Shown: positions 23,807-31,950, counted from the stretch's first letter. The stretch is DNA of 44,680 nt from an uncultured Bacteroidaceae bacterium (GCA_905233465.1 CAJOEI010000014.1:1-44680), one strand, 5' to 3'. Notes: a model not told the origin generated them from the sequence alone. Made by a program: numbers and translations.

Positions 23807-25255
23807 ATGGGCGGCTTTTTCGGAACCATCAGCACACGGCCGTGTATCACGGACCTCTTCTACGGCACAGACTACAACTCCCACCTTGGGACCAAGCGTG
23901 GTGGCTTAGCGACATATTCAGAAGAGAAAGGCTTCTTCCGCAGCATACACAACCTCGAAAGCAACTACTTCCGTACACGCTTCGAGAGCGAACTGACCCA
24001 CTTCAAGGGCAACAGCGGCATAGGCGTCATCTCCGACACTGACCCGCAACCCATCATGGTCAATTCACATCTGGGCAAGATGGCCATCGTCACTGTGGCC
24101 AGGATAAACAACCTGCAGGAACTCACGGCAGAGCTGCTGGCTCAGGGTGAACATTTCTCCGAGATGTCATCGGGCAAGACAAACCCAACAGAGCTCATCA
24201 CCATACTGATAACACAGGGCAAGAGCTTCACCGAAGGCATAAACAACGTCTTCAACCGCATACAGGGCTCATGCTCCATGCTGATTCTCACTGAGAACGG
24301 CATCATTGCCGCACGCGACCGTCTGGGCCGCACGCCGATAGTGCTCGGACACAAAGACGGAGCTTGGGCTGCCACCAGCGAGAGCACGGCGTTCCCCAAT
24401 CTGGACTATGATATAGACCGTTTCCTGGGCCCGGGTGAGATAGTCCGCATCACCGCCGACGGCGTCGAACAAATGCAGGCACCGGGGCAGGATATGCAGG
24501 TGTGTTCGTTCCTGTGGGTCTACTATGGCTTCCCAACGTCGACATACGAAGGCCGCAATGTCGAGGCCATGCGCCACTCGTGCGGCTACCACATGGGTCA
24601 GCATGACGACACTCAGGTAGACACCGTTAGCGGCATCCCAGACTCCGGCGTAGGTATGGCGACAGGCTATGCCGAAGGCATGGGTGTGCCATATCGCCGT
24701 GCAATCTCCAAATACACACCCACATGGCCGCGTAGCTTCATGCCGGGCAACCAGCTCACACGCAACCTCGTGGCCAAGATGAAGCTCATTCCCAACAAGG
24801 ATGCCTTGGAGGGCAAACGATGCCTTTTCTGCGACGACAGCATTGTGCGAGGCACACAGTTGCGCGACAACGTGCGAGGACTCTTCGACCTCGGAGCAAA
24901 AGAAGTGCACATGCGCATCGCCTGCCCGCCACTCATCTACGGATGCCCCTTCCTGAACTTCTCGGCATCGAAATCCGACCTCGAGCTTATCACCAGACAA
25001 GTGATCCGTGACCTGGAGGGCGAACACGACACATCCACAGGCGGCATGGGTGCCGAAGCCACCACACCCAGCGACATCCTGCAGGAATATGCCCGCACCG
25101 ACTCACCACGCTATCGCGCCATGGTCGAGGAGATAGGCCGCAGGCTTGGGCTCACCTCACTGAGATTCAATACATTGGAAATCCTCATCAAGTCCATAGG
25201 ACTTCCTAAGGATCAAGTCTGCACACATTGTTTCGACGGCAGCAGCCACTTCTGA
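23807..25255 (+). CDS. purF: Amidophosphoribosyltransferase-like protein lacking the N-terminal cysteine
   Basis: A 482-residue protein of the PurF family, which makes phosphoribosylamine from PRPP and glutamine. The N-terminal class II glutaminase fold is present (LGTKRGGLATY, with a KTNPTE helix), but residues 1-4 are MGGF, where active enzymes have Met-Cys-Gly and use that Cys as nucleophile. The phosphoribosyltransferase part looks intact: PDSGVGMATGYAEGMG and PRPP loop FCDDSIVRGTQL. Cysteines in ACPPLIYGCPF and the C-terminal VCTHCFDGS fit iron-sulfur ligands of Bacillus-type PurF. It could use ammonia directly, be regulatory, or have another role. I recall similar MGGFFGT proteins in Bacteroidales, so this is unlikely to be a sequencing error. 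The symbol is by family only. It converges on the S4 gene (9 nt apart). Confidence 0.8.
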   Translation: MGGFFGTISTRPCITDLFYGTDYNSHLGTKRGGLATYSEEKGFFRSIHNLESNYFRTRFESELTHFKGNSGIGVISDTDPQPIMVNSHLGKMAIVTVARINNLQELTAELLAQGEHFSEMSSGKTNPTELITILITQGKSFTEGINNVFNRIQGSCSMLILTENGIIAARDRLGRTPIVLGHKDGAWAATSESTAFPNLDYDIDRFLGPGEIVRITADGVEQMQAPGQDMQVCSFLWVYYGFPTSTYEGRNVEAMRHSCGYHMGQHDDTQVDTVSGIPDSGVGMATGYAEGMGVPYRRAISKYTPTWPRSFMPGNQLTRNLVAKMKLIPNKDALEGKRCLFCDDSIVRGTQLRDNVRGLFDLGAKEVHMRIACPPLIYGCPFLNFSASKSDLELITRQVIRDLEGEHDTSTGGMGAEATTPSDILQEYARTDSPRYRAMVEEIGRRLGLTSLRFNTLEILIKSIGLPKDQVCTHCFDGSSHF

Positions 25256-25264
25256 CTTAGGGCT

Positions 25265-25720
25265 TCATTGCTCGTCGTCGTCCATATCAAAGTCGAAATC
25301 GGCAAAGAACATCGGAGCGTCCACAGCCTCGTCGCGAAAGTCGTCGAGGGCACGGCGCTCCTTTTTCGTGGGTCGTCCTGTGCCGCGGGCACGACCGATA
25401 AAACCGCTTATACGGTTGATTTCCAGCAGTTCCAACTGCTCGGGCGCTGTAACATTCTCGAGAATCTCAGGCAATAGACGCGCCCCCACGCGGCGTTCTA
25501 TGGCTTGAAGGATGCGAAAGCTATACGTCACAGGCGGCTTGCGCACATCAATGATGTCGCCAGCCTTGACGCTGCGCGATGGCTTCAGCGGCACGCCGCC
25601 GAGGCTAATTTGCCCCTTCTTGCACGCCGCAGCAGCCATAGTGCGCGTCTTGTAGATGCGTGCTGCCCACAGCCATTTGTCAATGCGGGCAACAGTCCCG
25701 CCGTTTCCGTTCTCGTTCAA
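25265..25720 (-). CDS. S4-domain RNA-binding protein (HslR/RqcP type)
   Basis: A 151-residue protein with an N-terminal S4 domain (ARIDKWLWAARIYKTRTMA, then ACKKGQISLGG), as in Hsp15 and RqcP, which bind stalled 50S subunits with peptidyl-tRNA. The C-terminal tail is basic, then Asp-rich (DFDFDMDDDEQ). The only start is a TTG at 25720-25718: a TGA lies two codons upstream and no ATG or GTG precedes the S4 core. That TTG is inside a heptad unit. It is the last gene of the rplY-pth-S4 operon, and Pth and RqcP-like proteins both act on stalled peptidyl-tRNA, so the grouping makes functional sense. Confidence 0.88.
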   Translation of the reverse strand: MNENGNGGTVARIDKWLWAARIYKTRTMAAAACKKGQISLGGVPLKPSRSVKAGDIIDVRKPPVTYSFRILQAIERRVGARLLPEILENVTAPEQLELLEINRISGFIGRARGTGRPTKKERRALDDFRDEAVDAPMFFADFDFDMDDDEQ

Positions 25721-25778
25721 TGTTCAATAGTCAATGGTCAACCTCCAATGATCAATGGTCAATGCTCAATGTTCAACG
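25716..25778. repeat. Heptad tract joining pth and the S4 gene (9 units)
   Basis: Nine 7-nt units without slips, GTCAATG type on the plus strand (TTGACCA in the operon's sense). The unit at 25765-25771 holds the pth TGA stop and the unit at 25716-25722 holds the TTG start of the S4 gene, so the tract overlaps both coding ends. Confidence 0.9.
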
Positions 25779-26350
25779 GCCGCCGTTTTCTTATTCAGTT
25801 CATTCATCGCAAATTGCGGCCCGGCGAGGCAAAAAGTCTTGATGGCACCGATGACGTCAGGTATGCGTGCATCAATAGCCTCAGCATCCTCGGGTGAGAA
25901 ACGTCCAAGCACAAAGTCAACCTGTGCGCCACGAGGAAAATCATTGCCTATGCCCACGCGCAAGCGGTAGAAGGCCTGTGTGCCCAGAATCTGGGCTATA
26001 TGCTTCAAGCCGTTATGCCCCGCATCGCTGCCGCCCGGCTTCATGCGCATCGTGCCCACAGGCAGCGCCAAATCGTCTACGACAACCAGCAGATGCGACA
26101 ATTCGATCTTCTCCTGCTGCATCCAATAGCGCACGGCATTGCCACTGAGGTTCATGAAGGTGGAGGGCTTGAGCAGAATCAGCTGACGCCCCTTCACACT
26201 GGTGCGTGCGACAAAGCCATAGCGACGGTCCTCCCACGCCACACCCTGCTCCTTGGCCATAGCTTCCACGACGCGGAAGCCTGCGTTGTGACGTGTGCCT
26301 TCATAGTCAGGGCCGATGTTGCCAAGCCCCACGATGAGAAACTTTTCCAT
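25766..26350 (-). CDS. pth: Peptidyl-tRNA hydrolase
   Basis: Pth frees tRNA from peptidyl-tRNA released by stalled ribosomes. The product is 194 residues from the ATG at 26350 ([22 protein letters not shown]), with the catalytic His in TRHNAGF and further landmarks [22 protein letters not shown] and [11 protein letters not shown]. The frame is open to a TTG at 26440 within a heptad tract, but 30 extra residues there have no counterpart and the ATG is better. The last codons (VEH, stop) come from the first units of the downstream heptad tract. Confidence 0.95.
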   Translation of the reverse strand: MEKFLIVGLGNIGPDYEGTRHNAGFRVVEAMAKEQGVAWEDRRYGFVARTSVKGRQLILLKPSTFMNLSGNAVRYWMQQEKIELSHLLVVVDDLALPVGTMRMKPGGSDAGHNGLKHIAQILGTQAFYRLRVGIGNDFPRGAQVDFVLGRFSPEDAEAIDARIPDVIGAIKTFCLAGPQFAMNELNKKTAAVEH

Positions 26351-26410
26351 AGGGATAGAAGAAATTGGCTGCGCAGTGCGTCCGCGCAGCCAATCTGTCA
26401 GTCTTGTGAT

Positions 26411-26494
26411 AATTCCCAATTTTGTAATGTGAATTGTCAATAGTGAATTCTCAATTGTCAGTTGTCAGTCGTGAATTTTCAACTTTCAACTTTC
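26411..26494. repeat. Heptad tract between rplY and pth (12 units)
   Basis: Twelve units of 7 nt in one register (AATTGTC, AATTCTC and AACTTTC types on the plus strand), ending 7 nt from the rplY stop. As at 7275-7358 the total is 84 bp. Confidence 0.85.
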
Positions 26495-26501
26495 AACTGC
26501 A

Positions 26502-27104
26502 TTATGCCTCAGCCTCCTCAGCACTTGCAGCGCTGCGAGCGTTACGAGTCATCTTCACCTGACATACCACGACGCTGGGTGATGTGACGAGTTCGAGTCC
26601 CTCGAAGCTCAGCTCACCGACCTTGATGGTCTTGCCAAGCTGGAGCTTGGTGACGTCGATGTCCAGACGCTCGGGAATAGCAGTATGCACAGCCTTAACC
26701 TTGAGCTTACGCACGCTGGCGGAGAGCTTACCACCGGCACGCACGCCCTCTGCCAGACCATTGAGGCGGATAGGCACTTCCATGACGATGGGCTTCTCGT
26801 CGGTAATCTCGTAGAAATCAACATGCAGCACGTTGTCCTTCACGGGGTGGAACTGAGCTTCCTTCATCACAGCCTTGCACTGACGGCCGTCGATGGTAAG
26901 CAGCACGGTGTAAATGTCAGGAGTGTAGATGAGCTTGCGCAACTCATCGGCAGCAACAGTAAACGACTGAGCCACGGGCAGACCGTTCTCGCCACGCTTC
27001 TCGCCATAGATGTTGCAGGGAATGAGGCCCTGTGCACGCAGCTGCTTAGCTGCCTTCTTGCCACTCTCGGAACGGGCAGTGCCCTTGATTTCGATTGTCT
27101 TCAT
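26502..27104 (-). CDS. rplY: 50S ribosomal protein L25 (Ctc form)
   Basis: A 200-residue L25 of the long CTC type that binds 5S rRNA: an N-terminal L25 barrel (IEIKGTARSESGKKAAKQLR, IPCNIYGE, TVLLTIDGRQ, HVDFYEI) and a C-terminal TL5-like beta domain (VPIRLNGLAEGVRAGGKLS, PERLDIDVTKLQLG), then a short Ala/Glu tail. It heads the rplY-pth-S4 operon. Its -7 box is at 27298-27291, so the mRNA should carry a leader of about 180 nt that includes an 83-bp heptad tract. Confidence 0.95.
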   Translation of the reverse strand: MKTIEIKGTARSESGKKAAKQLRAQGLIPCNIYGEKRGENGLPVAQSFTVAADELRKLIYTPDIYTVLLTIDGRQCKAVMKEAQFHPVKDNVLHVDFYEITDEKPIVMEVPIRLNGLAEGVRAGGKLSASVRKLKVKAVHTAIPERLDIDVTKLQLGKTIKVGELSFEGLELVTSPSVVVCQVKMTRNARSAASAEEAEA

Positions 27105-27177
27105 TGTGATTTTTTTGTTTTTGTGTTACTATAAATGAAGTTTATTCTGCTTCATTCGCCATCACACTGGCCAGTCT

Positions 27178-27260
27178 AATTGTCAATTTCAATTTTCAAT
27201 TCTCAATTGTCCATTGTCCATTGTGAATTGTGAATTGTCCATTGTCCATTTTCAATTCTC
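27178..27260. repeat. Heptad tract in the rplY leader (12 units)
   Basis: Twelve units in register except for one 6-nt unit at 27185-27190: AATTGTC, CATTGTC, CATTGTG and AATTCTC types on the plus strand. It lies between the rplY -7 box and the rplY start, hence in the transcribed leader. The rest of 27105-27445 holds the two divergent promoters and no gene. Confidence 0.88.
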
Positions 27261-27290
27261 CCCGGCGTGTGCTTTTGATGAAAGCGGGCG

Positions 27291-27298
27291 CAAAGGTA
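27291..27298 (-). promoter_or_regulatory. -7 box of the rplY-pth-S4 operon
   Basis: TACCTTTG on the minus strand, exact TAnnTTTG match, followed by GCGCC as at several other promoters here. Confidence 0.7.
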
Positions 27299-27406
27299 CG
27301 ACAAAAAAGTGGATTATTGACAGTTAGCAGATGAAAGTTTTGTATCGCAGGGGCTAAGTTAAAGGTTTTTAACATCTGACGACCGAAGTCTATAGACAAA
27401 AAAAAC

Positions 27407-27414
27407 TAACTTTG
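27407..27414 (+). promoter_or_regulatory. -7 box of the 1342-residue secreted protein gene
   Basis: TAACTTTG, 31 nt upstream of the ATG at 27446. Confidence 0.7.
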
Positions 27415-27445
27415 CACCGCAAAGACCACATAAACTCTACTAACT

Positions 27446-30400
27446 ATGCGAACTACAATGCTAACAACGCTGCTCATGGCGGCCATAGCAGCAGTGGCAC
27501 AGAACGATGTCACATCCACCTATCTGATGAATCCCAGTTTCGAGGCTGATGCTGCGGCATGCACCGATGGCGTGCGTGTGAGCGAAGGCTCCGAGGGCTT
27601 GCGCGGATGGAACGTGGCCTCCATCACCGCCTGGCAGACCACACGTCCGTCCAAACAGCTGCTCATCACCGCCGACTGCTCCACCGACAACGGCTTTGGC
27701 AAGACACAGATAGCCGATGGCACATACGCCCTGTTCCAGCGCGAGGGATGGAACAACTCGTCATCATCCATCACACAGACCACAACGGCTGCCGTGCCAA
27801 AGGGCAAATACCAGCTCACGGCTGCCTACAAGGCCTTCTACGCCAACAGCGCCACATCATCGGCCAAGCTGAGTGTGAAGCAGGGTTCGCAGACGCTGGG
27901 TGCAGCCACACTCACCTTTGCTGCCGGCAGCGCTGGCTGCATGAGCGGAGCTTGGCAAGAGGCCACAGTGCAGTTTGAGGTCACAACCTCAGCGACACTG
28001 ACCATTGCAGTAAACATCGACTGGGTGAGCGGCGGCAGCCAGCTGGCTCTCGACAACATACACCTACAGACCTTGCCCGATGACACACCTATCGTGGACC
28101 TCACTCCGCAGAGCGGCGTCAGCGAGGGCAAGATCACCCACGACTTCGTGGGCGAGGCCGAGATGATGCAAGACCTGCTGCAGATGCTGGCTAACTCCAC
28201 GCGCTATGCCAAGAACATCTGGTTCCAGTGCGTCGCCCCCAACAGCGAAGGCGAGACCTGCGGCTACTTCAAGGGCAACAGCGCAGGCCAGAGCAACGAA
28301 GACGGCGTGCGCACCAACGCTGATTTCGCGATGATATGCGCCTTCCTATGCAAATACGCTCAGGGCAAGGTGGGCCTGCCGGCAGGCGTCTCGTGGACCG
28401 ACATACACCATATGGCCAAGGACGCACTTGTGTTCGGTTACTCCACACATAAGGCCAACAAGCTGAAAGTCACGGCCGACAACAAATATTGGGGCAGCAC
28501 TGCCACCAACGATGCCGTGTGGGAAAGCTCCCTGTGGACTATGTCATTGGCCTACGCAGCATGGTTCCTCAATGACGAACTCACCTATGCCCAACGCGCG
28601 CGTATATATAATATGGTGAAAGCCGAATGCAACTACGAGCTCAACAGAAGCATACCCACAGGCTACTCCGGCGACACCAAGGCCGAGGAAAACGGCTGGG
28701 AAGCTGACGTGCTGGCTTGTGCCCTCGGCCTGTATCCCGACGACACTCTGGCACCACAGTGGTTCGCACGGCTGCGCGAGTTCGCTATCAACAGCTATTC
28801 CCACAGCTCGGATGCATCCAACAACACGGTCATCGACCCCACCTACGACAGCAAGACAGTGGCACAGCTATACAAGGGCGCCAACCTCTATGACGACTAC
28901 ACCCTGCAGAACCACAACTACTTCCACACCTCCTACCAGAACGTGGTGATGCAGGAGTTGGGCGAGGCACATCTGGCCATGCTGCTGTTCCAGGGAAGCA
29001 CGTCGCCAAAGTGGCAGACCCGTGCGCTGATGCACAACCAGCAGCAGGTGATGGACGAGGTGCTGTGCCGTCTGGCGCTGAGCGACGGCGAACTGGCGAT
29101 GCCTAACGGCAACGACTGGAGCATGTTCCTCTACGACCAGATCACCAGCTACTCCACTGCCGCATGCTTCCTGCGCGACAAGAATGCCCTGATGCTTGAG
29201 AACATGGCCTATAAGTACATCAAGGCCCGCCAGCAGACCACTGGCGACGGCTCATGGCTGCTGCGCTCAGACATCGGGCCGCGACGCATGGGCGTTGAAG
29301 GCCACCGCGTGATGATGACCTATCTCATGCACCTGCAGGCATCAACAGCCAATATGCAGCCCACCACATGGAATGACTTCTGTGCACAGCATCAGCAGGC
29401 ATACGTCTTCCCCGCACAAAACATAGTCCGCACTATGTCCAACGACCGCTTTGTGTGCTTCTCATGGAGCGACGGCCTAAAGAGCTATACCGGCTATTTT
29501 GCCGACAACACCCCCGACAAGAACAAAATCGTCATCCCCTACAAGGCCAACAACACTGGCAACCTGATAGGCTGGTACGATGTCAGCGGCAAGAGCACCA
29601 ATGCCACTGCCGAGGTCAAGGGCGTATATGCCCTCGACGACAATGCCTTCACTATGAACGGCCGCCTGAAGACCAACGACAACACCCTGGAAAACAGCTT
29701 CGTCATCGCAGCGACTAAGGGCAACGCCGTGGTCTATATGAACAACGTCCGCGCAGCATCAGCCGCCACAGTGACAGGCCGACGCGCTGGCATGCTGGCC
29801 ATCAGCGTCGACGAGCTCACGGCCACGCAACGAACCATCTACAGCGCTGCAGGACAGATGACATCCGACGGCGCATCCACACAAACCATTGCCTCACCTT
29901 GGGCCAACATAGACAACCACCTCGGCATCATCACTTTGGGCGGCACAGGACGCATGGCATTTGGCGAGCGCGCCAATTCCAACAGCATCATGGCCGCCAA
30001 GCTATACCCCATCTATTCCACCGGCAGCGAGGCTTTCGCAGCAGGCGCCAACATCGACCGCTCGGCTGTGATCTACTACAGCCGCGTCAGCAGCACAGAG
30101 ACACAGGCACTGCAGGCCAAGGCTGAGAGCCTCGTTCAGCAGCTGCCTGACGGCTGGAACGCCATACGCTTTGCCGACGCCGACGGCACGCCCTATCTGC
30201 TGGCTGCCAACCTCGGAGGCACAGGGCGCGCACATATCAGCGGACTCGCCACAGCAGACGGAGCACCGGTGCTCACCGAAGAGACCATCATCCACAACGG
30301 ACAGAGCGAGGCTACGCTCATCCTCGACCGCGACCACTCGCTGCTGCAGCCCCTGACGCTCACCGTTAGCGGCGATGCCGAAGTGATAGCACGCCTCATT

Positions 30401-31474
30401 TCCCCGCAGACCGACCCCACGCTGGCCACGATACGTACCCGCGGCAACCAGACACAGAACATCACCCTGCACGCGCGCATCTCCGCTACCCAAACCGTGA
30501 GCAAGCAGCTCACCGTGGAGCCCAACGGCACATATCTCATCACGTTAGACAACAATCAGCTCGGAGCACAGCGGCAGGACGACGAGCCATCAGAGGACAA
30601 CGTGTGGCGCGACATCACCTCACGCTACCTGCAGAACCCGGGCTTCGAACTCGACCAGACATGGGGCACCACAGGCAACATCACCCTGGGCGGAGTGACC
30701 TACAACCCTTGCTACACACAGAGCGTGGCAGCTGCCTCGGCCGACTTCCCACAGGTGCTGCCCGTTCAAGGCTGGACGGCAGAGAACACCCTCGGCACGG
30801 CATCCAAATTTGCCGTGATGTATTCCATGCCATACAGCGAGACACAGTATTGCGTCTCGCCATCCAATATCGGCAACAGCGCCAGCATCATGAGCTTCCC
30901 CGCACGCTATGCCGACATCGCCGCAGAGCGCTGCCTGAGCATCCTCAACTCATGGACATCAGGCAAGAACGCCATCTCCCAGCGAGCCACACTGCCCAAG
31001 GGACAGTACCGCGCCAAGATGCTTGTGCAGTACGTCTGCCCCAACGAGAACGGGCGCCCTTCCGTCGACGTCATAAACACCTCCGGCGGCAATGTCAACA
31101 CCTCGCTCTGTGGCGTAGCCTACGGCAGCAACACATCCTATGCCTATCCATCAGCAGCCAACACATGGGAGGAACTCGTCATCCCTTTTGATCTGTCCGA
31201 GACAACGGAAGTCACCTTCCGTCTCGGACTACAGACCTCGCAGGCACAAGGTGCTGCCAACAACACCCGCCTCTATGTCGACGCCCTCCGCCTGCTGGCC
31301 AACAAAGACACCACAGTCGGCATCAAGGAGCTCAATGAACAAGAACTGTCCCCCTTGGGGGACCACAGTGGGCTTGTCTACAACCTCGCCGGACAAATTG
31401 TAAATCGTAAATCGTCAAATCGTAAATTACCATGCGGTATCTACATCATTGGCAAGCATAAGGTTGTAAAATAG
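27446..31474 (+). CDS. Large secreted protein, probably glycan-active, catalytic family not recognised
   Basis: A 1342-residue protein. Parts: signal peptide (TTLLMAAIAAVAQ); a jelly-roll, CBM-like domain at about 20-210 opening with STYLMNPSFEAD; an alpha-helical region at about 225-640 with an aromatic/histidine cluster (LQNHNYFHTSYQNVVMQELG near 487, GEAHLAMLL, ENGWEADVLACALGLYPDD, SDIGPRRMGVEGHRVMM); a beta-rich region at about 660-1040 as in the beta-sandwich of polysaccharide lyases; a second jelly-roll at about 1055-1300 starting SRYLQNPGFELD, echoing the first; and a C-terminal sorting tail ending GIYIIGKHKVVK. The helical barrel plus beta-sandwich order resembles PL8- or PL21-type lyases or heparinase-like enzymes; this is inference. 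The tail contains a C5-TT-G5 palindrome and a CGTAAAT tract in frame. Confidence 0.75.
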   Translation: MRTTMLTTLLMAAIAAVAQNDVTSTYLMNPSFEADAAACTDGVRVSEGSEGLRGWNVASITAWQTTRPSKQLLITADCSTDNGFGKTQIADGTYALFQREGWNNSSSSITQTTTAAVPKGKYQLTAAYKAFYANSATSSAKLSVKQGSQTLGAATLTFAAGSAGCMSGAWQEATVQFEVTTSATLTIAVNIDWVSGGSQLALDNIHLQTLPDDTPIVDLTPQSGVSEGKITHDFVGEAEMMQDLLQMLANSTRYAKNIWFQCVAPNSEGETCGYFKGNSAGQSNEDGVRTNADFAMICAFLCKYAQGKVGLPAGVSWTDIHHMAKDALVFGYSTHKANKLKVTADNKYWGSTATNDAVWESSLWTMSLAYAAWFLNDELTYAQRARIYNMVKAECNYELNRSIPTGYSGDTKAEENGWEADVLACALGLYPDDTLAPQWFARLREFAINSYSHSSDASNNTVIDPTYDSKTVAQLYKGANLYDDYTLQNHNYFHTSYQNVVMQELGEAHLAMLLFQGSTSPKWQTRALMHNQQQVMDEVLCRLALSDGELAMPNGNDWSMFLYDQITSYSTAACFLRDKNALMLENMAYKYIKARQQTTGDGSWLLRSDIGPRRMGVEGHRVMMTYLMHLQASTANMQPTTWNDFCAQHQQAYVFPAQNIVRTMSNDRFVCFSWSDGLKSYTGYFADNTPDKNKIVIPYKANNTGNLIGWYDVSGKSTNATAEVKGVYALDDNAFTMNGRLKTNDNTLENSFVIAATKGNAVVYMNNVRAASAATVTGRRAGMLAISVDELTATQRTIYSAAGQMTSDGASTQTIASPWANIDNHLGIITLGGTGRMAFGERANSNSIMAAKLYPIYSTGSEAFAAGANIDRSAVIYYSRVSSTETQALQAKAESLVQQLPDGWNAIRFADADGTPYLLAANLGGTGRAHISGLATADGAPVLTEETIIHNGQSEATLILDRDHSLLQPLTLTVSGDAEVIARLISPQTDPTLATIRTRGNQTQNITLHARISATQTVSKQLTVEPNGTYLITLDNNQLGAQRQDDEPSEDNVWRDITSRYLQNPGFELDQTWGTTGNITLGGVTYNPCYTQSVAAASADFPQVLPVQGWTAENTLGTASKFAVMYSMPYSETQYCVSPSNIGNSASIMSFPARYADIAAERCLSILNSWTSGKNAISQRATLPKGQYRAKMLVQYVCPNENGRPSVDVINTSGGNVNTSLCGVAYGSNTSYAYPSAANTWEELVIPFDLSETTEVTFRLGLQTSQAQGAANNTRLYVDALRLLANKDTTVGIKELNEQELSPLGDHSGLVYNLAGQIVNRKSSNRKLPCGIYIIGKHKVVK
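31348..31430. repeat. Composite palindrome + heptad element in the sorting tail of the secreted protein
   Basis: GTCCCCCTTGGGGGAC (31348-31363), then, 32 nt on, CGTAAAT-type units (31396-31430) with one 8-nt unit (31417-31424). Without the extra base the sense frame would reach TAA; with it the frame stays open through VNRKSSNRK. Confidence 0.6.
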
Positions 31475-31521
31475 ACGCACTGCACGCAACAGCACAAGGC
31501 AATTGATAGCAGCCATACATC

Positions 31522-31573
31522 GTCCGCACGACCCAGTTGCACCGACCGGTCAACGCAGCTGGGTCGTGCGGAC
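31522..31573 (+). terminator. Large inverted repeat after the secreted protein gene
   Basis: Perfect 15-bp arms (GTCCGCACGACCCAG, 31522-31536, and its complement 31559-31573) around a 22-nt centre. No T-tract follows, so termination is likely but not certain. Confidence 0.6.
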
Positions 31574-31703
31574 AACCTTGCTGCATCGACTATAACTCCA
31601 TTTAACTACCTCCCATTTAAACTTCAAACTGCAGCAACGCTACCTAAACACGTTGCAAATCAGCCTGTTACATATTTTAACAAATTAGCAGTAAAAGGCC
31701 CGG

Positions 31704-31858
31704 GGGTTAGCGGTTGATGATCCAGGAAGTTTGCACTTTAACATCCGGGACTTTCACGTAAATCTTCCAGGATCATTTTCCGCTAACCTCCGGATGTTTT
31801 CGTGCCAACTTGTGGATGTTGTAGTCCTAACCTCTGGATGTTGCTACGCGACCCAAAT
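31704..31858. repeat. Degenerate 22-bp tandem repeat (about 7 units) with internal inverted repeat
   Basis: Unit starts at 31704, 31726, 31748, 31771, 31793, 31815 and 31837; all are 22 nt except one of 23. The consensus is roughly GATGTTTTCGTGCCAACYTC, with later units beginning GATGTT. The first unit (GGTTAGCGG then ATGATCC) is an imperfect inverted copy of the fourth (GGATCAT then CCGCTAACC). It lies in the 530-bp gene-free stretch 31475-32004, the rest of which holds two hairpins. Confidence 0.75.
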
Positions 31859-31950
31859 CCTAAAAAATCAAAAATATAATGTAAGAACAGATATGCATAA
31901 TGTTTAAGGTTCTTTATAGGCAAGCGACCAAGGTCGAACGGAAAGACGAC

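Noticed and set aside
26351..26440. 30-residue N-terminal extension of Pth from a TTG in the heptad tract
   Set aside because: The standard Pth N-terminus begins at the ATG at 26350; the extra residues are repeat-derived and have no family counterpart.
27105..27445. Small ORF in the rplY upstream region
   Set aside because: The frame on the minus strand is repeat translation (heptads) with no promoter or conserved content of its own.
31704..31858. CRISPR array
   Set aside because: Units are contiguous with no spacers between repeats, they are degenerate, and no cas genes are near. The same holds for 741-828.
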